From: CAJLIR01 sp964408085
GTDB lineage: Bacteria > Bacillota_I > Bacilli_A > RF39 > UBA660
Length of the DNA: 64,000 nt
Assembly: GCA_964408085.1 (NCBI GenBank)
Contig: CAYOYB010000001.1
Location: forward strand, 1-64,000
Direction: 5' to 3'
Shown here: in pieces, positions 26,258 to 35,246 of the stretch
How positions within the stretch are numbered: position 1 is the stretch's first letter
Layout: the number at the start of each line of letters is the position of its first letter
Notes under the pieces: generated by a model
What the model saw: the letters and a program-made list of their open reading frames with translations, nothing else
Databases searched by the model: none
What the model was told of the DNA's origin: nothing
Position numbers and translations under genes: made by a program

Positions 26258-26782
26258 CTAATTTTTATATTTTTTAAGTAATTCACCAACTAATGTAGTA
26301 TATTCAATTTCTGTTGATTCCTCTGCTTCTAATAAACAAAGAGGAGGAAATAAAACACACCACCAATTATCCCCTTTCCCACTACCTAAAGTAATTAACA
26401 ATGATTCATAATATCCAGCATCATAAGTTATTCCTTTATATACTTTCTCAGGAAAATAATTATATCCAAAATTTACAGAATATGGTAAATTATAATTTTG
26501 TCTTTTTAAAGCCATATCTGTTAAGTTAGAAATATTATCTAATTTTGAATTTATAATTTTTCTAGCTTCATCAATATCAGTTGTATCCTTTAATAAATTA
26601 TAAACATAATCCTGAATTTCAATTTTAACATTATTTTTAATCTCTTGATCATAATCTGAATTACTATTAGCTAAAATTCGTATTCTTAAAGCTTCATTAG
26701 GTATTTCTATATCACTAAATTTATAACCAATAAATACATATATTCCTATAATTAGACCTATTAAAATGATTGTTTTTTTCAT
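26258..26782 (-). CDS. spoIIR: Stage II sporulation protein R
   Basis: A 174-residue secreted signalling protein. In Bacillus it is made in the forespore under sigma-F and activates the SpoIIGA protease to process pro-sigma-E. It has an N-terminal signal/transmembrane segment (3-20), then LRIRILANSNSDYDQEIKN, SVNFGYNYFPEKVYKG, AGYYESLLITLGSGKG and the highly conserved NWWCVLFPPLCLLE. The ribosome site is AGGTGAT. A weak sigma-F-like arrangement lies upstream. Confidence 0.97.
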   Translation of the reverse strand: MKKTIILIGLIIGIYVFIGYKFSDIEIPNEALRIRILANSNSDYDQEIKNNVKIEIQDYVYNLLKDTTDIDEARKIINSKLDNISNLTDMALKRQNYNLPYSVNFGYNYFPEKVYKGITYDAGYYESLLITLGSGKGDNWWCVLFPPLCLLEAEESTEIEYTTLVGELLKKYKN

Positions 26783-26888
26783 TGTATCACCTATTTAATA
26801 TTGAACATAAATTATTTTTTTATACATGAATTGCAAATATTTTTTTATTTAACATATAATACAATAGTTATCAAAATTAAAATTGATA

Positions 26889-26917
26889 TTGACAGTACTA
26901 ATTTTATTTGATAATAT
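26889..26917 (+). promoter_or_regulatory. Sigma-A promoter of the dapA leader
   Basis: TTGACA (26889-26894), 17-base spacer, TAATAT (26912-26917). The start of transcription would fall about 12 bases before the riboswitch. Confidence 0.75.
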
Positions 26918-26934
26918 TAATGCATACTTATATT

Positions 26935-27102
26935 TTATGTAGAGGTTGCAATTTTTAAGAGTATTATACATGATAACTTGAATTAGATGATTGTATAAGA
27001 AAGGAAAAATTGCCGAAGGATTTAATAGTTCAAGATATTAAATTACTGGGTATATAGTGAATAACTATATAACTGTCATCGAAAGATGGAGAGCTACTTA
27101 AT
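26935..27102 (+). ncRNA. Lysine riboswitch (L box) upstream of dapA
   Basis: The leader carries the conserved lysine-aptamer strings in order: AGAGG(T)TGC, AAGAGTA, GAAAGG, TTGCCGAAG, ACTGGG, ACTGTCA, and GGAGAGCTACT. GTAG at 26939-26942 pairs with CTAC at 27094-27097 to close P1. The order and spacing match the B. subtilis lysC L box. It is followed by a terminator just before dapA, so lysine binding should turn dapA off. Confidence 0.93.
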
Positions 27103-27126
27103 ATTTTTTAAGATAACTTTTTTTGT

Positions 27127-27170
27127 AATCCTCTTTTTAAAATATAGTATAGAAAAAGGAGGATTTTTTT
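27127..27170 (+). terminator. Riboswitch expression platform: terminator enclosing the dapA Shine-Dalgarno
   Basis: A 12-bp stem (27127-27138 with 27154-27165, one G-U) runs into seven T that touch the dapA ATG at 27171. AGGAGG, the dapA ribosome site, is in the right arm. Folding would both end transcription and cover the start. Confidence 0.85.
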
Positions 27171-28055
27171 ATGTCTATATTTAAAGGGTCTGGTGTAGCT
27201 CTAATTACACCATTTAAGGAAAATGGGGAAATTGATTTTGAAACACTAAAAAATTTAGTGGAATTTCAAATTGAAAATGGAACCGATAGTATTATTATTT
27301 GTGGAACAACTGGAGAATCAGCAACCTTGAGTGATTCAGAACATTTAAAATGTATTGAGGCTTGTGTAGAATATGTTAACAAAAGAATACCTGTTATTGC
27401 AGGAACAGGCTCTAATAATACAAAATCAGCTATTTATTTATCGCAAGAAGCTGAAAAACTTGGTGCAGATGGTCTTTTATGTGTGACACCATATTATAAC
27501 AAAGCTAGTCAAGAAGGATTAAAAAGGTATTATGAAGCCATTGCTGATAGTGTAAATATACCAATTATTATGTATAACGTTCCATCACGAACTGCTGTCA
27601 ACCTTAGTCCAGTAACAGCTGTTGATATTTTTGAAAAAAATAAAAATATTGTTGCTATCAAAGAAGCTTCAGGAAACTTTTCTCAAATCGCAAAAATTTT
27701 TGAACTTTCGAACAGTCAATTAGATGTGTATTCAGGGAATGATGAACATGTTGTACCAATTTTATCTTTAGGAGGAAGTGGTGTTATATCTGTTATAGCA
27801 AACATTTTCCCAAAACAAACACACGATATGGTTATGGATTATCTAAATGGTGATACTGAAAAAGCAAGAAAAATGCAGTTAGATATGCTAAATCTATGTA
27901 GTGCATTATTCAGTGATGTTAATCCAATTCCTGTAAAAAAAGCTATGGAAATCTTGGGATTAGCAAATGGTTATGTTAGAGAACCACTAATTGAATTAGA
28001 TGAACAAAAAACAAAAGTATTAAAAAAAGCAATAGAAAATTTTAAAAATATTTAA
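27171..28055 (+). CDS. dapA: 4-hydroxy-tetrahydrodipicolinate synthase
   Basis: A 294-residue class I aldolase that condenses pyruvate with aspartate semialdehyde, first step of the lysine/diaminopimelate branch. Visible residues: GTTGESATLS, the Tyr of MYNVPSRTAVN, and the Schiff-base Lys in VAIKEASGN; GSGVISVIAN follows. It is the only lysine-pathway gene in the window and is preceded by a lysine riboswitch, then followed by a terminator. In a spore-former it also supplies dipicolinate. Confidence 0.97.
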   Translation: MSIFKGSGVALITPFKENGEIDFETLKNLVEFQIENGTDSIIICGTTGESATLSDSEHLKCIEACVEYVNKRIPVIAGTGSNNTKSAIYLSQEAEKLGADGLLCVTPYYNKASQEGLKRYYEAIADSVNIPIIMYNVPSRTAVNLSPVTAVDIFEKNKNIVAIKEASGNFSQIAKIFELSNSQLDVYSGNDEHVVPILSLGGSGVISVIANIFPKQTHDMVMDYLNGDTEKARKMQLDMLNLCSALFSDVNPIPVKKAMEILGLANGYVREPLIELDEQKTKVLKKAIENFKNI

Positions 28056-28079
28056 AAATACACCTATGTGTATTTTTTC
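28054..28079 (+). terminator. Intrinsic terminator of dapA
   Basis: Perfect 10-bp stem AAAAATACAC/GTGTATTTTT (28054-28063 and 28068-28077) with a T-run, overlapping the dapA stop. Confidence 0.85.
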
Positions 28080-28106
28080 TGTGATATAATCAATATATAC
28101 TAGGAT

Positions 28107-29759
28107 GTGATGAAATTGAAAAAAAATAATTTTTTTGAAGGATCTTTTATTGCTACTTTTGGTATAATTATTTGTAAAATAATTGGACTTTTATATGTTA
28201 TACCGTTTTACGCGATGATAACTTCTAAAGGTGCAGCACTATATAGTTTTGCCTACTCTATATATACTGTATTTTTAAGTTTATCAACAAGCGGTATTCC
28301 AATTGCTATGAGTAAATTAGTTAGTGAATACAATAGTTTAGAATATTATCATACTAAAGAAAAAATTTATAAACTTGGTAAAAATATTATTGTAGGTTTG
28401 GGAATATTTTTCTTTATTATATTAATTCTATTAGCTCCTAATCTTGCTAGCTTCATTTTAGGAAATAATGCTAGTGGTGGAAATACTGTCGCTGATGTTA
28501 CATTAGTTATTAGAATTATCTCAACAGCCCTTTTAATTGTTCCAATATTAAGTGTTACAAAAGGCTATATTCAAGGACATAAATATATGACTCCTACTAG
28601 TATTTCTAATATTATTGAACAAGTCATAAGAGTTTTAGTCATCTTAATTGGTTGTTTTGTTAGTTTGAAAATTATGGGAACTGACGAAAAAGTTGCCATT
28701 GCTATTTCAGTATTTGCTGCGACAATTGGCGCTCTTTTAGCATATTTATATCTCATTTTAAAAATGAAAAAAAATGAAAAACTATTTAAAAATAAAACTG
28801 ATATAAAAGTTGAAGAAAAAGAATTTACTTCAAAATATTTAATAAAACAAATTATTTTATACGCACTACCATTTATTATTATTGATTTATTAAAATCTGC
28901 TTATAATTTAGTTGATACTTTTACTATTACACGAACTCTTACAAGTTTAGGATATAGTCAAGATATAGCTGATTTAACATTTGCTACAATCGCTACTTGG
29001 GGAAATAAATTAAGTATGATTATAATTTCTATTTCTATTGGCATTACAACTAGTTTAATCCCATCACTAGCTAGTGATTATGTTTTAAAAAATTATAAAG
29101 AAGTAAATAAAAAAGTTAATCAAGCAATTCAATTATTATTATTTATTACAGTTCCTATGACTATTGGACTATTTTTTCTAGCTAGACCAGTATGGATAAT
29201 TTTCTATAGCTATGATCCAATTAGTATTGAAGTATTTAAATTATTTATTTTTCAAGCAATAACTTTCTCATTATTTTCTGTACTATTAAATATAACTCAA
29301 ACAACTAATAATACCAAAACGACAATTTTAACATTATTATTTAGTTTTATTGGAAACGCTATTTTAAATATTCCAATGATGCATTTATTTAATAATTTTG
29401 GAATTGGTTACCAAGGAGCATCTGTTTCAACACTTATAACACAAATAATACCAATTATCTTCTTACTATTCTTTATTAATAAAAAATTAAAAGTAAATTA
29501 TAAAAATACTATTATATCTATTACAAAAGTCACTTTATCATCTTTAATTATGCTAGTTTCTTTATTCCTACTATCAAAAATATATCCACTTGACTGTTTA
29601 ACAAGAGGTAATGCTTTAATTCAAACGATAGTCTACGCTATTATTGGAGTTGTCATTTATTCAGTTTTAGCAATAAAATTAGGAATTATTAAAGATATAT
29701 TTGGAAATAGTAATATTTTAGAAAAATTAAAGACAAAATTACATAAAAAAAATATCTAA
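28107..29759 (+). CDS. Lipid flippase of the MurJ/SpoVB/YabM family
   Basis: A 550-residue protein with about 14 transmembrane segments of the MOP (MATE/polysaccharide transporter) superfamily. The N-terminus GSFIATFGIIICKIIGLLYVIPFY and LSTSGIPIAMSKLVSEY are characteristic of SpoVB, YabM and YtgP, which move lipid-linked wall precursors. It lies next to mfd, as yabM does in B. subtilis, but convergently. The open frame begins with GTG at 28107; ATG at 28110 or TTG at 28116 may be used (AGGA at 28102). Role in cortex or vegetative wall synthesis is open. Confidence 0.9.
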   Translation: MMKLKKNNFFEGSFIATFGIIICKIIGLLYVIPFYAMITSKGAALYSFAYSIYTVFLSLSTSGIPIAMSKLVSEYNSLEYYHTKEKIYKLGKNIIVGLGIFFFIILILLAPNLASFILGNNASGGNTVADVTLVIRIISTALLIVPILSVTKGYIQGHKYMTPTSISNIIEQVIRVLVILIGCFVSLKIMGTDEKVAIAISVFAATIGALLAYLYLILKMKKNEKLFKNKTDIKVEEKEFTSKYLIKQIILYALPFIIIDLLKSAYNLVDTFTITRTLTSLGYSQDIADLTFATIATWGNKLSMIIISISIGITTSLIPSLASDYVLKNYKEVNKKVNQAIQLLLFITVPMTIGLFFLARPVWIIFYSYDPISIEVFKLFIFQAITFSLFSVLLNITQTTNNTKTTILTLLFSFIGNAILNIPMMHLFNNFGIGYQGASVSTLITQIIPIIFLLFFINKKLKVNYKNTIISITKVTLSSLIMLVSLFLLSKIYPLDCLTRGNALIQTIVYAIIGVVIYSVLAIKLGIIKDIFGNSNILEKLKTKLHKKNI

Positions 29760-29775
29760 TAAGATATTTTTTTAT
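29745..29775. terminator. Bidirectional terminator between the flippase gene and mfd
   Basis: Perfect 12-bp stem (29746-29757 with 29762-29773) with an A-run before and T-run after, covering the flippase stop codon and the region just after mfd. Confidence 0.88.
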
Positions 29776-32700
29776 TTACAATATTTTTCTAAAATCAAAT
29801 CCATTAAATCAACTAAATAATAAACAAAATGTTTTTCCAAATATACTGTATCAAGAATTATCACTAATTTTTTACCTAAAGTACTAAATCTAAACATACG
29901 AGATATTTTACTAGCTTCTATAAAAATATCTTCTACTTTTATCTTATTAGTAAATTCTTCATAAAAAATTAATTTAATAAAATTCTTATTTTGTTCTACT
30001 TTATATATATTAACTTTTCTAGCCATTTTTTCAAATAATTCTTCATGCATATAAATAATCATATTCTCTGATAATTTTCCAAATCGATCTTCAAGTTCAT
30101 ATTTTATTTTTTCTAAACTTTCAATTGAATCTATTTGATTAATTTTTTTATGAATTGATATTTTTATTTCATTATCACTTATATATTTATCATCAATAGC
30201 TGTTTCAACATCTAATAAAGGCATATCCTTAACTTCATTTTCAACAGGTACATTTCCATTCAATTTATTAACTTCTTCATTTAACATATTTAAAAATAAT
30301 TCTATTCCAACTGAATCGATAAAACCTGCTTGTTCACTACCTAAAATATCGCCTGCACCTCTAATTGATAAATCACGCATCGCTATATTAAAACCACTAC
30401 CTAGCTCTGTAAATTGTTTTATAACATCTAGCCTTTTTATAGCTATTTCTGATAATATTTTATTTTGATTATACATTAAATAACAATAAGCAATTTTATC
30501 ACTACGACCAACACGTCCTCTTATTTGATAAAGCTGCGATAAACCAAAATGATCAGCGTCCATTATAATTAAAGTATTAACAGTTGGAATATCAATTCCT
30601 GTTTCAATAATAGTTGTACAAAGTAAAACATCAAATTCCAAATTCAAAAATTTTGCCATAATATTTTCAATCTGTATCTTTGTCATTTGACCATGAATAA
30701 TAGCAATTTTAGCATCAGGAATAATACTCTCTAATTCTCTTTTTTTTCTTTCCATTTCTTCAACACGATTATATAGAATAAATGTTTGACCATTACGAGC
30801 TAATTCTCGATAAACAGCTTCTTTAATAATTTGTTTACTTTCACTTAATACATAAGTTTGAACAGGATATCTATTAACAGGTGGTGTTTCAATTAAACTC
30901 AAACCACGTAAACCTGCTACTGACATTTGTAAAGTTCTAGGTATTGGGGTTGCTGATAGTGTTAAAACATCAATATTATTTTTATATTCTTTTATTTTTT
31001 CTTTATGTTTTACTCCAAAACGTTGTTCCTCATCAACAACTAATAAACCAAGATCTTTAAAAATAATATCTTTACTTAAAATTCGATGTGTTCCTATCAA
31101 TAAATCAACTCTACCATTTTTTAATCGCTCTAAAATATCTTTTGTTTTAGTGGGTGTTACAAAACGATTTAATACTTCAATATTTACACCTGTATCTTTA
31201 AATCTATCTATAGCATTATTAAAATGTTGATTTGATAAAATTGTTGTAGGACATAAAAAGGCCACTTGTTTACCTGACAAAATAGCTTTATAAATTGCTC
31301 TAAATGCCACTTCAGTTTTTCCAAACCCAACATCACCACATAATAAACGATCCATTGGATTTTCACTTTCCATATCTTTTTTAATTTCAGTTATAGCACG
31401 TAATTGATCCTTTGTTTCTTCAAAAGGAAAAGCAGATTCAAAAATAGCCTGTTCTTCAGTATCTTTTAAAAATGCAAAACCCTTAGCTCTTTTCCTTTCA
31501 GCATATAATTTTAATAAATCTTGTGTAATGTCTTCAATTTTTTTCTTGAGTTTTGCTTTTGTCTTCGCCCATTCTGTACCACCTAACTTATTAATTTTAG
31601 GTACTACTCCATCATTAGCAGAATATTTTGTAATCAACTCTATCTTTTCTACTGGTATATATAATTTATCGCCACCAGCATATTCAACCATTAAATAATC
31701 TTTCATCAAGCCATTCTTACTCAATGTTTTAAGACCTTTATATTGACCAATACCATAACTAACATGAACAACATAATCTCCAATATTTAATTTAGTAATA
31801 TCTTTTATTCTTGTTCCATATTTAAAACTTGATTTATATAAAACATTATTATTTTTACGATTAAAAAATTCTGTTTCACTTATAACAATATAATTATCAA
31901 ATTCAAAACCTCTATTAATATTTTTAACAACTAAATTTATTTTATTTTGATAAATATCGTCTAAATTAGTAAATATAAAATTATCATTTTTTAATTCATC
32001 TATCACTTTATTTACTGTGTACTTATCTTTTAAACAAATAATAACTGTTTTTTTATTTTTAATAAATTTTGTTAATTTATCATTTATTTTATCAATCGAC
32101 ATTGCAAAATTTTCAATATTTCCAGAAATATATTTTTTGGTCTTTATATCTTCAAAAGGTACATCATCAAAACTAGATAAATATAAAGAATTATCTTTAT
32201 CTAGATTTTCTAATTCAAACATATACTTAGTATCATTAGGTAAATTTCTTTCTTGATTAAAATTTACAATATCTTCTAATAAATTTTTATACCCTAATTT
32301 TATATTATTATAATCGATATAAACTAATTTAGGATTATTAAAGTAATCGCCTATATTAGTAACATCAGTATATTTAATTAAATTTTTTTGTTTTCGTTCT
32401 TCTTCATTTATTTGTGTATTAGCGACAAATTCAGTATTAGGTAAAATTTGAATACTTTCTATATTATTTTTTGTTAGTTGTGTATCGATATCAAAAGTTT
32501 TAATGCTATCAATTACATCACCCCAAAACTCAATTCTTATAGGATTATCCATTCCTAAAGGAAAAATATCCAAAACAAAACCACGTGGAGCATATTCGCC
32601 AGTTTTATTTACAAAAGTTTCTTTATTATAACCAATATTATATAAAGCTTTTTCTAATTCTTTAATGTCATATTCTTGATTTTTATTTAAATTAATTATA

Positions 32701-33065
32701 CTTTTTTGATAAATATCTTTTGCTGGCAAAAATCTTAAATATCCCATTAAATTAGTTACGATAATTTTTTTATCGTTACCAAATGAGCTATTTATTGTTT
32801 CTAATCTAGTAATTTCCAACTCTGGAGAAATTGCAAGTGCTTCGCTAGTTAAAAAATCATCCATAGGAAAAAATAATACTTTCTCAGTATAGTTAAGTAA
32901 TGACTTATAAAAATTATTTGCTTCATATAAAGTATTAGTAACAACTACAATTGATGTATTACTTCGAGTAAAATAATTATAAATATAAATAGATTTTAAT
33001 TCATCATTTAAACCTAATATTATTTTACTATCGTTAGTAGGAAATAATGTTGTAAAAAAGTTCAT
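29772..33065 (-). CDS. mfd: Transcription-repair coupling factor Mfd
   Basis: A 1097-residue translocase that removes stalled RNA polymerase and recruits UvrA. UvrB-like domains occupy the N-terminal third; the RNA-polymerase-interaction region (GDYVVHVSYGIGQYKGLKTL...KLYIPVEKI) lies near 440-510; the RecG-like motor follows with GDVGFGKTEVAFRA, DEEQRFGVKHKEK, TLSATPIPRTL and RGRVGRSDKIAYCYL; the C-terminal UvrA-mimic domain is present. I start at 33065 (MNFFTTLF) because of GAGGGGTG upstream. It follows pth, as in Bacillus. Confidence 0.97.
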   Translation of the reverse strand: MNFFTTLFPTNDSKIILGLNDELKSIYIYNYFTRSNTSIVVVTNTLYEANNFYKSLLNYTEKVLFFPMDDFLTSEALAISPELEITRLETINSSFGNDKKIIVTNLMGYLRFLPAKDIYQKSIINLNKNQEYDIKELEKALYNIGYNKETFVNKTGEYAPRGFVLDIFPLGMDNPIRIEFWGDVIDSIKTFDIDTQLTKNNIESIQILPNTEFVANTQINEEERKQKNLIKYTDVTNIGDYFNNPKLVYIDYNNIKLGYKNLLEDIVNFNQERNLPNDTKYMFELENLDKDNSLYLSSFDDVPFEDIKTKKYISGNIENFAMSIDKINDKLTKFIKNKKTVIICLKDKYTVNKVIDELKNDNFIFTNLDDIYQNKINLVVKNINRGFEFDNYIVISETEFFNRKNNNVLYKSSFKYGTRIKDITKLNIGDYVVHVSYGIGQYKGLKTLSKNGLMKDYLMVEYAGGDKLYIPVEKIELITKYSANDGVVPKINKLGGTEWAKTKAKLKKKIEDITQDLLKLYAERKRAKGFAFLKDTEEQAIFESAFPFEETKDQLRAITEIKKDMESENPMDRLLCGDVGFGKTEVAFRAIYKAILSGKQVAFLCPTTILSNQHFNNAIDRFKDTGVNIEVLNRFVTPTKTKDILERLKNGRVDLLIGTHRILSKDIIFKDLGLLVVDEEQRFGVKHKEKIKEYKNNIDVLTLSATPIPRTLQMSVAGLRGLSLIETPPVNRYPVQTYVLSESKQIIKEAVYRELARNGQTFILYNRVEEMERKKRELESIIPDAKIAIIHGQMTKIQIENIMAKFLNLEFDVLLCTTIIETGIDIPTVNTLIIMDADHFGLSQLYQIRGRVGRSDKIAYCYLMYNQNKILSEIAIKRLDVIKQFTELGSGFNIAMRDLSIRGAGDILGSEQAGFIDSVGIELFLNMLNEEVNKLNGNVPVENEVKDMPLLDVETAIDDKYISDNEIKISIHKKINQIDSIESLEKIKYELEDRFGKLSENMIIYMHEELFEKMARKVNIYKVEQNKNFIKLIFYEEFTNKIKVEDIFIEASKISRMFRFSTLGKKLVIILDTVYLEKHFVYYLVDLMDLILEKYCK

Positions 33066-33087
33066 ATTTTCACCCCTCTTTATACGC

Positions 33088-33109
33088 CAAAAAGATACCA
33101 TTTGGTATC
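33088..33109 (-). terminator. Short hairpin with T-run between pth and mfd
   Basis: GATACC-AAAT-GGTATC on the minus strand (33094-33109) followed by five T. Only 6 bp, so probably partial termination within the pth-mfd unit. Confidence 0.5.
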
Positions 33110-33677
33110 AATTATTATTATATTTTGTCATTAATAAATCAAAATTAGTATCAATAAAATCATTTATAATATTTTCACTTATATCTATAATATTCTTTAA
33201 GATATTTCTTTCATCTTCACTAAATTTACCTAAAACATAATTTTTGGTATCAATTTTTTTATTATTAGAAATTCCTATTTTTAAACGTTTAAATTCATAA
33301 CTACCTATTTGTTCACCAATATTGTTAAGACCATTATGACCACCAGATGAGCCTTTTGATTTTAATTTATATTTTCCTAACTGTATATCTAAATCATCAT
33401 TTATTATTAAAATGTCTTTGATATCTATTTTAAAATAATTAATATATTCTCTAACTACTTCACCTGACAAATTCATATATTTTTGAGGTTTCAAAAAAAT
33501 AACTTTTTCTCCTTTTATAGTAGTCTGAACATATAGTCCCATAAATTTATTACTATTGATTAATAAATTATTTTTTTCACAATAATTATCAATTATCATA
33601 AATCCGATATTATGCCTTGTATTAGCATACTCCTTACCAGGATTGCCAAGACCAACAATTAATTTCAAATTAATCAC
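33108..33677 (-). CDS. pth: Peptidyl-tRNA hydrolase
   Basis: A 189-residue enzyme that recycles peptidyl-tRNA. Key residues: GLGNPGKEYANTRHNIGF (Asn and catalytic His), FLKPQKYMNLSG, INDDLDIQLGKYKLK (Asp) and GGHNGLNNI. Directly abuts rsmI: its ATG follows the rsmI stop without a gap. Confidence 0.96.
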   Translation of the reverse strand: MINLKLIVGLGNPGKEYANTRHNIGFMIIDNYCEKNNLLINSNKFMGLYVQTTIKGEKVIFLKPQKYMNLSGEVVREYINYFKIDIKDILIINDDLDIQLGKYKLKSKGSSGGHNGLNNIGEQIGSYEFKRLKIGISNNKKIDTKNYVLGKFSEDERNILKNIIDISENIINDFIDTNFDLLMTKYNNN

Positions 33678-34517
33678 CTACTTTATTTTATGATATTCAT
33701 TATAAACATCTTGCTTTTTTAGATTACGTTCTTTAGCTACTTTTTTAATAGCTTCTTTAGAATCTTTACCTTCTTTTATATAAAGATTGACGTGTTCAAT
33801 AATTGTCAAATTATTGTAACTGTTTTCTTGCTTATTTCCTTCAACAACTATAACAAATTCACCTTTTACATCAACTAATTGACAAGTTATTGTATCTAGT
33901 GTACCCCTATATACCTCTTCAAATTTCTTGCTTATTTCCCGGGAAATAGCGATATTTCGACTACCTAAAATATTTAGCATATCAGTCAAAGTTTCAATAA
34001 TTCTATGTGGGGCTTCATAAAATATTAAAGTTGCTTTTTCATTTTTTAATTGTTCTAGTTCTTGTTTTCTTTTTGTAGCCTTACTATTTAAAAAACCATA
34101 AAATAAAAATGGCATTGGGCTAATTCCTGAAGTTATCAATGCTGGTATTAAAGCTGTTGGACCAGGTAAACCAACTACATTATAATTATTTTCAATAGCG
34201 TATTTTGCTAATTCATAACCAGGATCACTAATAATAGGTGTTCCACGATCACTAACCAAACCAACATTATACCCATTTTGCAAATACTCTAATAATTTAT
34301 CTTTATTCAATTGTTCATTATAATTAAAACTAGAAATCAATTTCTTTTTAATATTTAAATGTTTAAGTAACATTGATGTAACTCTTGTATCTTCAGCAAA
34401 AATTACTTCAACTTCCTTCATTATATTTATTGCTCTTAAAGTAATATCTTCCATATTTCCAATTGGTGTTGGAATTAAATATAAAGTTGGAGTCCCATTA
34501 TAACTTTTTTGTGACAT
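33678..34517 (-). CDS. rsmI: 16S rRNA (cytidine1402-2'-O)-methyltransferase
   Basis: A 279-residue SAM-dependent methyltransferase of the tetrapyrrole-methylase fold. It shows LYLIPTPIGNMEDITLRA, FAEDTRVTSMLLKHL, SDRGTPIISDPGYELA, GLPGPTALIPAL and FYEAPHRI. The yabB-rsmI order matches Bacillus. The coding sequence includes a Noc-binding palindrome at 33934-33947 where the protein reads EISREIS. Confidence 0.96.
   Translation of the reverse strand: MSQKSYNGTPTLYLIPTPIGNMEDITLRAINIMKEVEVIFAEDTRVTSMLLKHLNIKKKLISSFNYNEQLNKDKLLEYLQNGYNVGLVSDRGTPIISDPGYELAKYAIENNYNVVGLPGPTALIPALITSGISPMPFLFYGFLNSKATKRKQELEQLKNEKATLIFYEAPHRIIETLTDMLNILGSRNIAISREISKKFEEVYRGTLDTITCQLVDVKGEFVIVVEGNKQENSYNNLTIIEHVNLYIKEGKDSKEAIKKVAKERNLKKQDVYNEYHKIK
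33934..33947. other. Noc-binding site (NBS) palindrome inside rsmI
   Basis: ATTTCCCGGGAAAT is exactly the 14-bp consensus recognised by B. subtilis Noc. A second copy lies in rsmG, and a Noc homologue is encoded at 58.6 kb. Confidence 0.85.
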
Positions 34518-34525
34518 AAATCACC

Positions 34526-35245
34526 TCATTCAAAGTATTTTTTAACTTCTTCAGTATAACTCCCATCTGAATTATGAACAAATAATGGTGGCATAAATTT
34601 TATCCCTGCATTGCCATTTTTTGTACCTTCTATTAATAAAATATTAGCTTCTTTATCTTTTTTTGGATAAACTAATTGAATTTTTTTAGGAGTTATATTA
34701 TATTTTTTCATTGCATCTATAATATCAATTAAACGTTCTGGTCTATGAACTATTGATATTATACCATTATTTTTTAATAATTTTTTAGCAATTTTAAATA
34801 GATCATCTAAATTTAAAGTAACTTCATGACGTGCAATAGTTTTATAATCGTTTTTATTTAAATGCGATGTTTCATTTACTTTAAAAAATGGTGGATTACA
34901 AACAATTACATCATAAGATTCAGTTGGTATTTTTTTGTATAAATTACATATATCTTCGTTTATTAATTCAATTCGTTCTTCTAATTTATTTAGTCTTAAA
35001 TTTTTGAGTGCTAGCTCATAAACATCTTTTTGAATTTCAACAGCTGTTATTTTAGCTTCTGTTTTAGTTGTTAATATTAAAGATATAGGTAAATTTCCAC
35101 ATCCTATATCTAAAATATTTTTGATATTTTTATTTAATGTTACAAAATTAGGTAACAAAACAGAATCGATTGAAAAATTAAACATTTCTGAATCTTGATA
35201 AACACGTAAATTTTTATATCCTAATAAGTAATTATATTTTTCCAT
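34526..35245 (-). CDS. tRNA1(Val) (adenine37-N6)-methyltransferase-like (YabB/TrmN6)
   Basis: A 239-residue class I methyltransferase. SAM-binding ILDIGCGNLPISLIL near residue 45 and the N6-adenine catalytic motif NPPFF near 118 are visible, followed by VYPKKDKEANILLIEGTK. This is the YfiC/YabB family. It is positioned between ricT and rsmI, as yabB is in B. subtilis. Target tRNA is assumed from the family. Confidence 0.9.
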   Translation of the reverse strand: MEKYNYLLGYKNLRVYQDSEMFNFSIDSVLLPNFVTLNKNIKNILDIGCGNLPISLILTTKTEAKITAVEIQKDVYELALKNLRLNKLEERIELINEDICNLYKKIPTESYDVIVCNPPFFKVNETSHLNKNDYKTIARHEVTLNLDDLFKIAKKLLKNNGIISIVHRPERLIDIIDAMKKYNITPKKIQLVYPKKDKEANILLIEGTKNGNAGIKFMPPLFVHNSDGSYTEEVKKYFE

Positions 35246-35246
35246 A

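Noticed and set aside
26783..26880. Sigma-F promoter for spoIIR (GTATA-N15 pattern)
   Set aside because: The -35-like GTATA is present but the GG of the -10 is TT, so the match is too weak in AT-rich DNA to list.
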